From NCBI GenBank assembly GCA_022592435.1, contig JABYQS010000048.1, forward strand, positions 164,196 to 228,195: 64,000 bases of DNA, written 5' to 3'. Made by a program: the position numbers and the translations under genes. A model generated the notes under the pieces. That model was not told the DNA's origin. It did no database searches and was given only the letters and a program-made list of their open reading frames with translations. This DNA comes from Cerioporus squamosus. Taxonomy: Eukaryota > Basidiomycota > Agaricomycetes > Polyporales > Polyporaceae. Below, in pieces: positions 38,009-50,739 of the stretch (positions are counted from its first letter, which is position 1; each line of letters begins with the position of its first letter).

Positions 38009-39420
38009 TCATGGGGAAGGAGCCTCATGCAAGCTGAACATCCCAGCACCCGGGAGACCGGACCCCTCGCCCGTCTTTGAGCGATCGTCTCGACTTCTAG
38101 AGCTGCCCGCCATACCAGAAGCAGCACCTCTCTTCTTGACGGTCTTCCGCGAGGGCCCCGCACGCCCGTCCCCACCGGTTGTCTCGGACGGATCGCGCTT
38201 CCGCCGAGGACGCCGGATCGTGGGCGGATCTGGACTCTGAGCATGGTGGGAGCCCGGGAATGGGGGATGGGGATACGTCTGCCCTGTTCCGCTCGCAACG
38301 GGATACTGCTGCAAGCAGGAAATCAGGGCTCTGTGGATGGGAGGGATACGCATGACGAAGGGCCCAGGGAACATACCTGTGGGAATGCGGAGCTCATAGC
38401 TTGCGCTCCGAACGTGCCCGGAATATCTCCCATGTCTCCGGAGCCCTCAAAAGAAGGCCATGTAGGTGTTGCGCCCATGGGAGAAGGGCGGAGAGTTGGT
38501 GGGGCATGCGGGGATTGACGCCACTGACTCTGAGCGGCCGAAGGGAACTGCGGCCACCCATCACCGGTCGATGAACCTTGGGGTGTGCGAGTCTGCATAG
38601 CTCTATGATCTGGGATGAAGAACCCAGGGCCGAAGGCTCCATAAGTGACGGCGTCTGGGGATAGGGCGCTCGTATCGACGATGTAATACACTCCCGGTAT
38701 CCTGTCGACTATGCGCACTGAGTCTACACTGTGCGGAAGCCTCCGTGGGTTGTGCGCAGGTGACCAGCCACTGTTTGCGGGAGCAATGGCTCTGACGATC
38801 CCCGACCCACCTGGGGGCCGGGGGCTTGCGGTACCGACAGAGAGCGCCTGGATGTTGCAGGCGATGGTATCGCGGAACTCGGCGGCGGAGGATTGAACGC
38901 AGGAGGGGAGAGCGGAGACGTCGCGGGGGCTTCGCTGGGTAGATAATAAGCCGGCGGAGGTTGTGAAGGCTGTGGGAATGCGGCATTGTACTGGGGATCC
39001 GCGTGGCGGGGTACATAATACAAAGGATCCCCATACGGTACAATGGGGAACGTATCTGCAGAGACGCTTGCAGACAGTGGGCCTGATAGTGACGCGCTGT
39101 GCCCCATGTTGGCTGGAAAAGACATGCCCGGAGTCGCACCACGCTGATGGAAGGTGTAGGTCGCGTTGATGGGCGGAACGAACGGGTCCGCGGATAGGGC
39201 GGCTGCTGTATCCGCCGTATCGTCTTCACGTGAGAGTTGATCGTGCTCTGCGGGAGTCTGTTCTTCTTCCAGCGACCACCGCGACGCGTTGTCGAGCATC
39301 TATGGGCACTGGTCAGTGAGGTGAGGACCGACGGGGGATGTAGCTGACCATGTTGCGGAAAGGCTCCATGCGGCGAGACAGGTTGTACTTATCCGTTGGC
39401 TTCACTTTGCTTGAATCCAT
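38009..39420 (-). CDS. Hypothetical low-complexity protein P3
   Basis: No domain recognised. Exon 1 (39420-39349, 24 codons, MDSSKVKPTDKYNLSRRM) is basic and joins in phase 0 across a 49-nt intron to a long exon from 39299 that is rich in Pro, Ser, Ala and Tyr. A further coding block (about 38718-38390; VDRIPGVYYIVDTSALSPD) lies in another frame; the splice between about 38850 and 38720 was not resolved and could instead be a frameshift. The last intron (donor GTATGT after SSAFPQ) leads to a basic C-terminus with RRPRRKRDP and SRKTVKKRG, probable nuclear signals. Same architecture as P0, P1 and P2. Confidence 0.55.
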
Positions 39421-41481
39421 AGCGTGAACAGCTCGGAGGGGGTGGAGAAGCAGGAGCAGGGAGGCGGATGTCGGCAGAGTAGGCACTTAAATGCGCCGCC
39501 GCTTGAGCGAGGGCCTCCGCCCCGTCCTCGCGGTATACCGATGAGTGCCATGATGCGCGATTAGACTGGTCTGCAGAAATTCAGAGCGCCCTCAGGAATG
39601 GCAAGGACGAGCACGGCGGAACAGGAGCCTTGGACAGATGTCATTCGGCCAAGGAGACGCGCTGATTTCGGCGACTCAGAATGTGCATTCCATGCTTCCA
39701 GGATCACAGACCAATTCCGAGGACAAGCTTCTTCCGGAAAGTGCCTGCAGCTGTGCCATGCTGCGGGCTGCTTCTTGGCCAGTAGCGTTGACGCTCCGGT
39801 ATTCAAAACCCACGGGTATGGTGGACCGCTCAAGACGCTGAGAGCTTCCTTTGCACAGGCTGGAATGGAAGCACCTGTATGGGATCCAGCGAATAAACCT
39901 GATCGAGGAGAATGAGTCAGTCCCGTCGAATGCGTCGTGGCTGGGATGGTGGGCGCGGCTTCTGGGGATATGAGCGGCACACTCGTACCAGGTCCGCCGA
40001 AGTCTCTTACGTAGCATGGACGGCTGCAAGGCAGCGCACATAGCTCGCTAACCTGCCGGACGGACCACACCATGATCTGGTGGCGCATTCAGCACATAGT
40101 AACAGTAGGCCAGTAGCTGCGGTAGTATACCTTTTCCGGCCGTCGAAAACTTGTCGACACTCCCCTGCATGAGCAGATTGCACCTATGCTCTCGCGTCTT
40201 GGAACCTCTGCCGAGCGTCCACGGAGACTTCGGAGTTTCGTGATTGCGGGTCCTATGGACGTGCATTGTGAGCCTCACGCAGAGGAAACGGTCTGTCTAG
40301 TTTCGTCGACGATACCGTACCTATCCAGCTGTGAGTCCATGCGGTAGATCACCATTGGCCACCTCAACCCGTTCGTTGGTACTTGATCTGCCGGGATGAT
40401 GACGATACTTCGTTCGAAAAGGATGGCCATACTAGAGACCAATTTGAACGTGCGCAGCAGCAGCCACTCGATAGTTACGAGTATACCACGCGAGAGTGAG
40501 GGAGGTAAAACGAGGCAGGACCTGGAGCCTCAGGCTGGAGGACATACTTATGATGGTGAAGGATCGAGAGCAAGATCTTGCCAGCGCTTTTCCCACACGC
40601 AGCGGTCTCAGCCTAGGTCCCAGCTGGTCCGGACGCCCATGTGCATGTCTCCTCCGACAACCTCCTATGCCCACACCAGATTTCGTTTCGGGAAGCGCAT
40701 TCGCCTGCAATTCTCGATACTTCTCAATTCGCAACTTCGCTGCCATGGTCGACGTTGAACATACGGAGTCCGGACTCGCCGGAGACTGTGCCTGCGCCTG
40801 CGAGTGCGCCCATGAGTTGCAACCCCGCAAACACTTCTCGAACGGCTCTAGATCTATGCCCGCTCGGTACTTGTTTGAGGAACGCTGAAACACGCTTCTT
40901 GAAGCCTTGAGCTAGACAATGGGTGTACTCGGGGGGTCGCAAGGAGAGATCGGTTTGATAATGCGGGTTCTATGTGGTCAGTGGTCTTGGGCAAGCCGCT
41001 TCGTACTCGGCTGGTGAGTTCTCTATATCGATATCTCTGCTGCTAGCTGAGTTCACGGTTCAGGCTTGCGACAGGTGGTGTTGTGACTGCTTTCACTACA
41101 TGTGAACCTATTTCCCGGCCCTTCTTGCTCATCATCGCTCATGGAGATCCTTCCTTCGATCTGGTTGGGGATCCCACATCTCACCTCGCCAGCATGTCAG
41201 ACGCCTCGTTCTAACAGAATCTGACCTGCCGACGGGTTCTCTCAGGTCTCTTCGTGCCAGTTTGTGCCTCGCTCTGGACCATGGGAACACCGGATCTTCA
41301 AGCTTCTCTGGGTGTGGCGCAGAAGCTGAACGTTCTCGTAGCGCGTTGCGCCCGGCTTAAACAGTACGTATCCCTTCCCGCGGACGCCACGGGTGTATCT
41401 CCGGTAAATGCGGTCTTCCGTCTTCCAGGTCGGATCTGCCTGACTACTTATATGATCTCATGTAGGTGCGCGAACCCAGTA

Positions 41482-41575
41482 GATCGTGTCGCAAAGCAGC
41501 GACGATAGCTGGGACGAAAAGGGTGAAGAGTCCTTATCAGCTATCGTCGCTGTTTTGCGACGATCGGACACGATC
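41482..41575. repeat. Long hairpin, 30-38 nt arms
   Basis: GATCGTGTCGC...CAGCGACGATAGCTG on the left pairs with CAGCTATCGTCGCTG...GCGACGATCGGACACGATC on the right. The inner 15 bp are perfect; the outer part carries an 8-nt size difference and reforms at GATCGTGTC/GACACGATC. It could be a small foldback element or a structured transcript. Confidence 0.75.
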
Positions 41576-42402
41576 CACTGACCACGACACGTCCGACATA
41601 GCGCCGTTGCAGTATGTTGCGTGTGCCTATTGTTTGTGCACCCGCCGCATTGAGATTCACTTGGGATGACAATTGGAGTCGCCTGATGAGAACACGCAGT
41701 GAGCACGGCGCCGGCCGGAAACAATAAGATGAGGTCGCAAACAATTGAGGCACAGTCACCCTCTCGCTACAGGACCATGTCAGTGCTCGCTCACACTGTG
41801 TCTTCCGTCGGACAACGGCCACCTTGCGTCGGCTCGTTGGTGGAGGCTTATAAGGCGCGTACTCCTGCATGGAGCTTGACATTCGCCCTCTATATGCTGT
41901 CTATATGTTCACACAACAACCCTCTGCCTACCGCTAGCCCGCCGGTGTCGCTTGCTAACGGTGCCGCAAGCGTTGCCGACGGTAACGAAATGACGGCCTG
42001 CTGAACAGTCCCGCACTCTTTGCCTCAGCACACGGATAATCCGCTGACACACAAAGCATCACTAGTGCAGATATACTCAAGGGCGGCTGAGCATGGGTGT
42101 TGAGCGATGCGCTGTCGTGAGTCCACTGCAATTTGTGACGTATTTGGCACTTCAAGACTAACCTCCATTGAAGGTCATACCGTTCCTAACGAGAGATCTT
42201 CCGTCCTCTCGGGCGCAGGCATCGCCCACGAGTTGCGACCACGGCCGAGCAGCTTACAACTTGAATGGTGTTATGCCCCTTCCAAAGTCGTCGCATTTAT
42301 AGTTTACGGGCAAACATTGACGGTTGCGAAAAGAAGGTCGTTGAGTGCTCCTGCATGGTATGAGAGCCCAGTACTCAGTACTCAGTTGTCGCACGGTGCT
42401 AT

Positions 42403-42446
42403 GCTATGAGTTATTTAAGCGGCAGTACGTTTAACTGACTCATAGC
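42403..42446. repeat. Palindrome GCTATGAGT...ACTCATAGC
   Basis: A 9-bp inverted repeat with a 26-nt loop. The same stem sequence recurs in the tandem repeats at 54.2-54.6 kb, so the two loci share an element family. Confidence 0.6.
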
Positions 42447-42909
42447 CTCGCATCCGTTCGCCGACGGTACATACATGGCACATGCTTATAAAGTTATAGA
42501 ATACCAGGCAATGACGTGTCCATTCCCAGATCATCGCACGTTGAATGACTACTGCATATTTGGGGCGAGCTCGCCCTGCAGTCCTTCGACGTCGAAACAG
42601 GTAAGAACCGAAGCGATTATGATGCTTATGATGACTCCTAGCAGATTGAAGCTCAGGATACATAACGCCTACAGAAGTGTGCACCCTACAGAAGGCGCAA
42701 CCGAGATATGAGTTATTAGCGACAGTGAAACAACCGTCAATCACAGTGATTCAATCAGTACCAGCGAGGTATGCCACGGCACTCTCCCAACTGGGAGAAT
42801 TGCGATCGTGATGGCCCTCTCTGGTATTGCTGCTCGGAGATGGTTGAAGAGGTATCAACGCCATCAGACCCGGTGAGATCGTCCACAATGCCTTCAGGCC
42901 CCGGAGTTC

Positions 42910-44712
42910 CTAGCCGACCGGCATGTCCAAGGTGCGCGATCGCGCGATCGCCCGAGGCGGTTGGTCTCCCCTAGCGCAAACTTCGAATCCACTAAACATG
43001 GCTTCGACGAGCTGCGTGAGGGCTGTGGACAGCCGTTCAAACATCTGCGAAGACTCGGTGTCTCCCACAGCAGGCTGTAGCTCAGATGCGTGAAACATGT
43101 CTTCGGAAGCAAGGGCGTCGTGGACTTCCGACGTGGACGCAACGTCGTACATGAGATTCACGCCGTGAGGAAGTCCATCAGCGAGGAGTCCACTGGGAAT
43201 GTCGTCAGAGGGTGTCGTGAGGCATAAAACATGTGTATGCCCATGCCTAAACCCTAACCGTGACACGTCAGATGCGACGCCGTGTGCCATTCTGGCCGAC
43301 AGTGGGGCCATGTCGCCGACATCGTGAATTCGACTAGTAGGGGCGCGGTGTGGCACGAAGGTGTCGTCGTTACAGTATTCCGGGGTGGGAGCAGCGACGT
43401 AAGGAGAGGACGGCTGTCCGACGGATCGATAGCAGGCATCCTTTGGGACAGCGAGAACAGTGGCAGGGACACAGCCCTCGAAAACTCCGAGACCAGTGAT
43501 GGGCAAGGTGAGGAAGGTGTCGGTAGGCGTAGCCAGCCCCACGGAGTCCACGCTCGAATTCCAGGTGGGTGACCCGACGTGCTGACCATAGCTGCGATGC
43601 GTGAGCGGCGGACCGGTGCCTTCGCGACTCGCACTGAAGCCCTGCTCGGTTGACGCGATCATGGGATCGTCGCTGTGACTGGACCCGTGCGCGGATGATT
43701 GTCTTCTGCCAGGGAAGGTGCCAGAAGGCACCACCATCCCGATGGACGACGGAGGAGCGAGCGACAGAGCGGGTCCCGCGGGGGAAGGTGTACGTGTGGA
43801 CGTGAGATACTCATCTGAAGACTCGTAGTACTCCACGTTCCAGGAGGGCGGATTCACTGATGAACCGTGCGGGGAGATCGATGGGTAAGTCTGAGGAACC
43901 GCGGAGTTGCGCAGAGTCTCAGGAGACGACCTGTAGTGCGCTGACGTAGATGACTGCCTGTGACCCGCCGTGTACCGCTGCCACTCTGGATCCGTCGGAA
44001 TCGGGGGAAAATGGTGGGCTTGCTCACCGTGTTGAACTCCAGTAGGCCATGAAGGCAAAGTTGTGCGTGCAAGGGAGCCAGGTATGGGAGTGCATTGTCT
44101 TCCGAGTTGGACTGCGTGGTTGCTGGTACGGTCAAACGACGTCGGTCCTGGTGCCCTCGTTGATCCCTGAGTTCGACTTCCATCAACAGCCGTCATTAGC
44201 AACAGGACGATATCCGGCTTACCAGATGGTCATGGCCATACGAGATGGAGACAGCGGAAGTGGACGGACGGGGGCGTTCAACAGTGGCGGCGGCAATTGA
44301 TTGTGACGAAGGTCGAGACAAGGGAGGTTGGTTTGCTCGAGACGTATGCTTTCGACGGGACGTTATATTTCGGACACCCCACAGTGCGAACTATATCGGC
44401 CTGATGTGTGAGCCACCCAAACGACCAAAGCAGAAGACACCACTTACAAGTTGTTCCTTCTGCTCGATGTTATCGAACCTTTCCGGTATCTTGTTCTTGG
44501 ATCCATTTGTATTCTGCCGCTTACCAGATCTCTACCGCGCGAATATAAGCCACAAAGTATGCGTAGATGCGTTGACTGCCTCGGCGACGTACCTTTGTCG
44601 TTTCAACAGCGGGCGGCAACGACTTAGGCGCCTCGTTCTTCTGTCCAGAGCTACTGCGGGGCCGTTTGTCGGCAACTGCCTTCTTCTTCGCGGGTGCTTG
44701 GTTGGTTATCAT
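42910..44712 (-). CDS. Hypothetical low-complexity protein P1
   Basis: No domain recognised. Exon 1 (44712-44593) is Lys-rich (APAKKKAVADKRPRSSSGQK); an in-frame Met at 44757 is an alternative start. A 79-nt phase-0 intron leads to exon 2 (44513-44448; NGSKNKIPERFDN), which ends at a GTAAGT donor. The next exon boundary is uncertain. The last exon runs from about 44185 to 42910, about 425 residues rich in Pro, Ser, Thr and Tyr, ending in RTLDMPVG. An amphipathic stretch near the end (SQMFERLSTALTQLVEAM) might mediate contacts. Exons 1 and 2 match the layout of P2, and the two genes share homologous upstream segments in inverted orientation, so they are inferred paralogues. Confidence 0.6.
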
Positions 44713-44764
44713 GCTGGAGGTGGTGACCTTACGGCAGGAGACGGGCGGAAAGTACAAGGGCAGA

Positions 44765-45955
44765 CGTCGTGGCGGGAGAGGACAAGGGAGTGTCCTTGTC
44801 TAGCTTCCGCACCGAGGCTTATGCACCCGACGCCGTGTCGTTGTTTGGAAGGAGTACTCAGACCTGGGAATTGTTGCGCCCTCCGCCGAGGTCTCCTACG
44901 GAATCCTACCCGATGTTGTGCCATGACTCGTGCCTGCCCCAATTCGACGTGGACCCGTGCACAGGAATTCACAATTACCGCGGTTATCCGAGACAGAAGA
45001 CGCGTCCTCGCGGCTGGAACTTGGTGCCAGGCTACCGGGACAGATACCAGGGCGCTGGGCGCCCAGGACCTGTCGGATACAGCGATGTGGCACTGAATGG
45101 TCGGTGGAAGCACGGTCCTGCTGCCTGGACGTCTCCTCGAAGCAGGGAGGGCCGTCAGCAACACGCGGCAGGTTCCCTCAAACACGGGTCAGGCTCCTCA
45201 TGTAGGCGGTGGCATTCGCGGCGGAACGTCTGATAGGTTCCCGGCCATCCGGAGGACGCTGTGCCCCGAAGAGACAGCCGTCAACGCTTTGGCCAGTGAA
45301 GCGGCTGGAACATCTGGATGTCACGAAATAGGAAGCTTCCTAACGAATTCATGTCAGGACCGCAGTAGCAGGCAACACGCGCTGTAGCCTTCGGAGGGCG
45401 ATGAAAAGCTCAGGTGGGGCCCGCGCCATGCTCCGGACGCCTTCGCACTAGGAAGAGACTATCGCGAGATCTGACGAATCCATCAAGTACACGGTCCACG
45501 AAGTCTAGGGGCTCTGTGTCCGGTGGACGATGGACCGCTGGACCCTCCCGGGTCGCTTTGACCTGGGGCGATGTTGCAGAGCGTGATGGAGCATCGGGGC
45601 GTCGCTGCTTCTAGCTTTATATGCCTTGGAGCCGACAGCATGGATAGGACTCACCAAACAAATATTTCTGACAATTCATGCCCGTTACACCATTGCGTTA
45701 TGCTTGGTAGCCCACAAATATTGACATGCGACATCACGGAGGTGACGGGGGAGCGGAGGAAACGTCGTAAGTGGGAGCTGCCGACCGTGTCACTGTGCGT
45801 CACAGTTGTAGCAAGGCTCAAATGTCGTAACAACAACAAAGACGGCGACATTATGCGCGGACGGACGGAGGAAGGCGACGTCACAACGGCCTTGTTATGC
45901 GTTACTAAACGACCTCTCCCTTGTTTCCCTACGAACAAAGCAAGAAGATGCGTCA
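44765..45955 (+). repeat. Inverted duplication, left arm (segment Q upstream of P1)
   Basis: Diverged but continuous match to the reverse complement of 50740-51945. Shared words include TTTGGAAGGAG, TTGCGCCCTCCGCCGAGG, ATGACTCGTG, TGCACAGGAAT, GGCGTCGCT, GACTCACC and GAAGGCGACGTCACAAC. In one frame both arms read LFGR...RPPPR...DSCLP.F.VD.CTGI, with length differences in multiples of three, so Q may be a protein gene divergent from P1 and P2. Confidence 0.8.
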
Positions 45956-46202
45956 GCCATGTATCAAAAGAAAGCATACCGAGCTCACCAGCTACGTGAA
46001 TCCAGCGGTATCGACGCATGAGAGGTGGTAGTTGAGGAGGAAGAGACGAGCGGCGCCCATAAGCGCCTGGGAGCGAAAGTAACCTCGAACAACGATTGCC
46101 ATTTACGGACAACTCCTGATAGGCGCCTACGCCTTGGACCGAGTGCGGGCCGCACAGTGCACGAACTCCTCCTCGTCCTCGACCCGAAGGTCATCCCTAC
46201 CT

Positions 46203-48517
46203 ATGCTCTCGGCTAACAAGCATGCGTTGAGGCTTGCAAGACACGCTCGACATGTACGCTGCACGCCGAGCCGTGCGGCGAGCACCGTCGTTCCGCAGGA
46301 GACCGACATCGTCATCGTCGGCGGAGGACCCGCAGGGCTCGCGCTCGCAAGCGCGCTCAGTGAGTACCGTTGTTTCGTGATAGCCCGTGCATGTGTTTCA
46401 AACTTGCCGCAGGCTCGCATTTAACTATTCGCAATGCGCTGAAAGTGTCGTTGGTCGAGGCCAGCGACCTGGACAAAGTGCGCGGATGGACCCCTCCGCT
46501 GGGCACATTCTCGAACCGCGTCAGCTCGATCACGAACGCGTCGCAAGCATTCCTGGGAGGTGCGCAGGGCTATGCTGTGTGTCTTTGCGTGGAGGATGCT
46601 CAAGGCTGGGTGAAGAGATTGGTGCGTGGGCGCACGTTGAGGAAGGGCGTACATGTCCCATGGAAGAAATTCAGGTGAGTATTCGTTGGCATCTCCCCAT
46701 CTTCTTCGGTTGTGTTCGGCTACGAGTTACTTGGTTGAGCGGTCAGAGGAAAGACTTCTATGGCCGCCATGGGCAGAGGCGGCTGTCAGTGCGAATTGCG
46801 TTGCTGCTGCTCAGTAGCACTAGAGCAGGTCCCTTGGGTCGCCGAGATTACATCACCAGCTCTATCGATTGCTGAACCTGCCGCATCATTGGACTTGCAC
46901 AGTCAGCGTTGCGGCAGGCCCCTGCGTGTTGTCTGTCAGAAGTCACCGCAGGGCCTACGTCCCGCCGAATGTAACGCGAGGCCCCTCTTGTCGTAGAACG
47001 GCATTATTCTCCCTACTCCCTATTGTCAAATGCTCTGTCTAACTGTAATCTATCAGGTCTGGGATGGCCTCTCGGACGCGCGGGTGACATTCTCCATACA
47101 AGACACACTTGCCTCTCATCTACCCGGCATAGAGTCGCAACCTCAAATGGCGCGGCTTACGGAGAACCTTAATCTCCAGCGGGCGCTCCTCCGCCACCTC
47201 GACAGTACGTCTGCTGTCGATTTGCTCGACAAGGTGAAGGTGCAGTCCATTCAGCGGGAAGAACGTGAGGGTGGTGGGTGGCCGCTTGTCCATCTTTCTG
47301 ATGGCCGAGTGCTGCGCGCACGACTTCTGGTGAGTCCTCCGTGCTATCTGCGTTGGTAAGGTGCTGACCGCATTCCAGGTCGGTGCGGATGGGTTCAATT
47401 CTCCGGTGCGCGCTTACGCTGGGATCCAATCATACGGGTGGGCGTATGACACGACAGCTATCGTCGCCACCATGTTCCACCACCCGCGAACCTCGTTCCA
47501 GACGCCCAACACCACTGCGTACCAAAGGTTCCTTCCCACCGGGCCCATCGCGTTTTTGCCGTTATCGCCCACCACATCTTCTCTCGTCTGGTCGACGAAG
47601 CCGCATCTGGCTAAGGCGCTCCTGTCCTCTGAACTGGGCGTGCTCGCCAGCATGATCAACGCCGCGTTCCGACTTCCGGACGTGTCTCTCAGATACCTCC
47701 ACAATCTGATTATGGACTCTGTGAACAGCGGATCTCCGCTGAGCACACAGCAGCTGCGCGAAGAGATCTCCTGGCGCGAACGTTCGCATAACATCGATTC
47801 GCGCTCAGCGTATTCCCTCGCTGCGGACACTACGGGCGTACCTCCGGAAGACGCGGACGCCCTTCCACCGTTAGTGACGGACATCCAGCCTGGGTCTGCT
47901 GCCTCGTTCCCTCTGAGGTTCAACCATGCGGACGAGTACATCGGTGATGGCGCCGGCGCTCGTACTGTTCTCGTGGGGGACGCTGCGCACACCATCCACC
48001 CTCTGGCCGGTCAGGGGCTCAACATGGGCCTGGGCGACGTCGAGGCGCTGTTCAATTGCATCCAGAAGGCCGTGTACAACGGCGGTGACATTGGTAAGTT
48101 GGCTCTCAGAGGCTCACGAACGCGGACTCACTTCTCGCAATAGGTTCGAGGACGGCGCTGCTTCCCTACGCCCGCCAGCGCTACTTCGAAAACCACAAGA
48201 TCATGGCCGCGTGCGACAAGCTGCACAAGCTATACTCGCTCACCGCAGAGCCCATCGTATGGGCACGTTCGGTCGGCGTGGAGGTGCTGAACGAACTTGA
48301 CTCCGTCAAGGCGGCCTTGATGCTGAACGCGGGAAGCCAGAGCTTCCGTCGCGGGCCGTCCAGGACCCAGCTTGGTGCTAGCTTTGCCGCTGATGGTGTG
48401 GAGAGCCTGGCGAGGACCATGAGCGCGGTGAGAACGTTGTCGGAGGGTCTTGGGAACATGGTTGGTGCCGGGGCACAGAGGCTGTTGAAGGGTCTCTCGG
48501 ATTCGCAACGACCATAA
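46203..48517 (+). CDS. COQ6: Ubiquinone biosynthesis FAD-dependent monooxygenase COQ6
   Basis: Hydroxylates the C5 position of the benzoquinone ring precursor in mitochondrial coenzyme Q synthesis, on the matrix side of the inner membrane. Six exons close: 46203-46359, 46413-46559, 46616-46674, 47057-47329, 47379-48093 and 48144-48517 (1725 nt, 574 residues). An Arg-rich, acid-free N-terminus (LRLARHARHVRCTPSRAAS) is a mitochondrial presequence. The Rossmann FAD fold is IVIVGGGPAGLALASAL, the DG motif is VGADGFNSPVR, and the GD motif is VLVGDAAHTIHPLAGQGLNMGL, of which the core GDAAHTIHPLAGQG binds FAD. The start chosen gives the presequence; a Met 23 codons upstream is in frame but adds Ser-rich sequence. 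Intron 3 (46675-47056) is 382 nt against 49-56 nt for the others. It sits between the inverted Q arms with the gene at 48821. Confidence 0.95.
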
Positions 48518-48820
48518 ATCACCTCGAAGTCTAGTCACAGCATCTAGATTGTGTAGTAGCTATGATCAACGATTCACTCTCCGTTGCGCTCGAGACCGCT
48601 CAAGGAATAGCGGAAAAACCTCGCTGTAATCTCGTTAGCGCGGACGGGGCGCGTTGCCAACTGGGGACGCGCTATTTGTGCTTATTGACGCGTCTCGGCA
48701 AAGTAAGTGAGCTATACTAGGAACGCCATACTTACACCACGTCAGTAACTGCGGCCTTACACGTCCTTGCCTCCTCCCAGCTACTCCCAGATCTACGCTC
48801 ATTTACCTGTCCTTCTCGCC

Positions 48821-50134
48821 ATGGGTTCTGCACAGAGCTACATTCCCCTCGCCACCGTCGTCGTCGCCGGTGCCGCCGCGTACGGCTACGCCCAGCTCAA
48901 CAAGCCCGCGCCCGTGTCCCAGGGCCCATCCACATCAACTGCATCTTCATCATCCTCCAAGAAGCAGAAGCAGAAGAAGAAGGCTGGTGCGAGCGCGGGT
49001 GCAGGCTCAGGTGCAAGCACGAAGGAGGACGTGCCTGCAGAGCCGAGCGTGGTGGCATTCCCCCCTGTCGTCCCTGGGGACTTCGAAGCCGCGTCGGCGG
49101 CACCCTCCGACCCCGCGGACAGGCCAGCAGCAGCGGGGAAGCCGAAGAAGAAGAAGAAGGCCAAGAAGGCGAGTCCTGTCCCTATCGACGCACAGTCCGA
49201 CTCGTCCGCCACCGCGCCCGAGTCCTCCGCTGCGCGCAAGCCCAAGAAGTCCGCGACACCGAGGCCGGCTGCGCTCGACGACGACGGCTGGACGAGGGTG
49301 GAGACGAAGAAGAAGGGCGAAAGGGAAACGGCGAAGGCGGGCGCACCTGCGGGCGAGGGGCGGCCTCAGCTCGAGGTGTCGACGAGCGACGCGGGGATCA
49401 CCACGTCGGCGACGGGCAATTCGTCCCCTGTGACCGAACGAACGGAGGACGAGTCGGCTCTCGCGGATAACCGGCGGACGCTGGCGGAGCGGTTGCTGCC
49501 CAAGCCGCGGAAGACGGGTGTCGAAGAGTGCGTCTCGTTCAGCTCGGTTGTGTTGCTTGTGTTGACGTAGTGACGGTAGCTTGCTTGAAGAGCCCGACTA
49601 CCCCCAGCTCGCGCGTGTCATGCGCATTAAGCCGCGGGCAGACGAGCAGCCGGCGGCGGGCTTCTCTTGGGCTGATTACGAGGACGTCGATTCCTCGCGC
49701 GGGACTGCGGATGATGCGGACGGGGAGGATGATGGCGGGTGGGGAGTCGTGAAGAGTCGCGGGCGACCAAGTGAGTGGAACTTCTGATCGTCATCTCTGC
49801 CCAACGCATCATCACCATCGCTGTCCCGCTGCATACCGGATACTGACATTTCCACGTATCCGCAGAAGCGAACAAGACACCCTCGCAGCAGACCCCGACG
49901 ACGCAAAAGGCTCCGGAGACGCTCACGAAGAAGCAGCGACAGCACGCTGCGCGCCGTGAGGCCGAGAAGGCGGCCAAGGCGGAGGCGGAGGCGCAGCGGC
50001 TCGCCGCGCTCGCGAAGCACAAGCGCGAGCTCGAGCGTGAGCGGATGGCGGAGCAGGCGAAGACGTCCAAGAAGACGACGGGTGGCGGCATGTCCGCCTA
50101 CGTCGACGAGAACGGCAAGCTTGTTTGGCAATGA
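48821..50134 (+). CDS. Membrane-anchored Lys/Ala-rich coiled-coil protein, unknown function
   Basis: Three exons close: 48821-49527, 49580-49770 and 49866-50134 (1167 nt, 388 residues). One N-terminal hydrophobic segment (YIPLATVVVAGAAAYGYA, residues about 6-23) serves as anchor. It is followed by a long disordered tail with Lys clusters (KKQKQKKK, KPKKKKKAKK), a conserved-looking block DDDGWTRVETKKKG, an acidic middle with FSWADYEDV, and a C-terminal charged helix (TKKQRQHAARREAEKAAKAE) predicted to coil. It ends MSAYVDENGKLVWQ. The start at 48821 has a good context; a Met 18 codons upstream would bury the anchor. Homologues are common hypothetical proteins in basidiomycetes; no function was assigned. 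Confidence 0.8.
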
Positions 50135-50739
50135 TGTTCTGGAAGTGTCGGGGACTCCGTCTGGTTACGATCTGTGCGCCAAGGACGACACACAGGAAGA
50201 AGAGCTGAAGGAGAGGATGGGGTATGGTCCGGGGAGAGGTATCATAAGCTCATCGAGAAGCTGCCTTGTCGCCCTGGTTGTCCGCCTTCGAAGTGATTGC
50301 ATATTGCATATATACCATCGTTTGTTACCGTATTTACGTGTTGCTTTTGGGACTTTGAGCACAGAAGTTACCTATCCGCTTGTATCTAGTACATCCGAGT
50401 CGCTAATAATCCATGCTATGCTATGCGCCTTGAGCTCGCATACACATTCCGACGAGATATATGACTCTAGCTGTCCCTACACTTGATGCTGCCCTCAATG
50501 CCAGTAAGTGAGTAGCTCAGGATCTGCCACTGCCATGAAGCTTCGCCGGTGCTGCGGTTACTGGCCTGCTAGCGCCCAATATTTTGCCATATATGGAGAT
50601 TGTTGTTGGTTACTTTTTGTTCTTATAGGCGCTCGTCGTCTCTTTCCCTCGACTACCACTCTTATGCACAGACATCGCTAAGTACACACAGCTGGTGAGT
50701 CTATCCTGCATCATCTTGACGCTGAGTAACAATTTTTCT
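50135..50739. other. Intergenic
   Basis: About 600 bp downstream of the anchored protein gene. No gene, RNA or clear repeat recognised. Confidence 0.5.

Larger units (their letters stand above)
39421..42909. other. Gene-poor 3.5 kb with hairpins
   Basis: Opposing open frames at 39561-40088 and 40432-40893 have no recognisable product. The region holds the strong hairpins at 41482-41575 and 42403-42446, listed separately. No RNA gene seen. Confidence 0.4.

Noticed and set aside
43245..43258. Interstitial telomere-like sequence CCTAAACCCTAACC
   Set aside because: Only two imperfect units inside the P1 coding exon; chance is sufficient.
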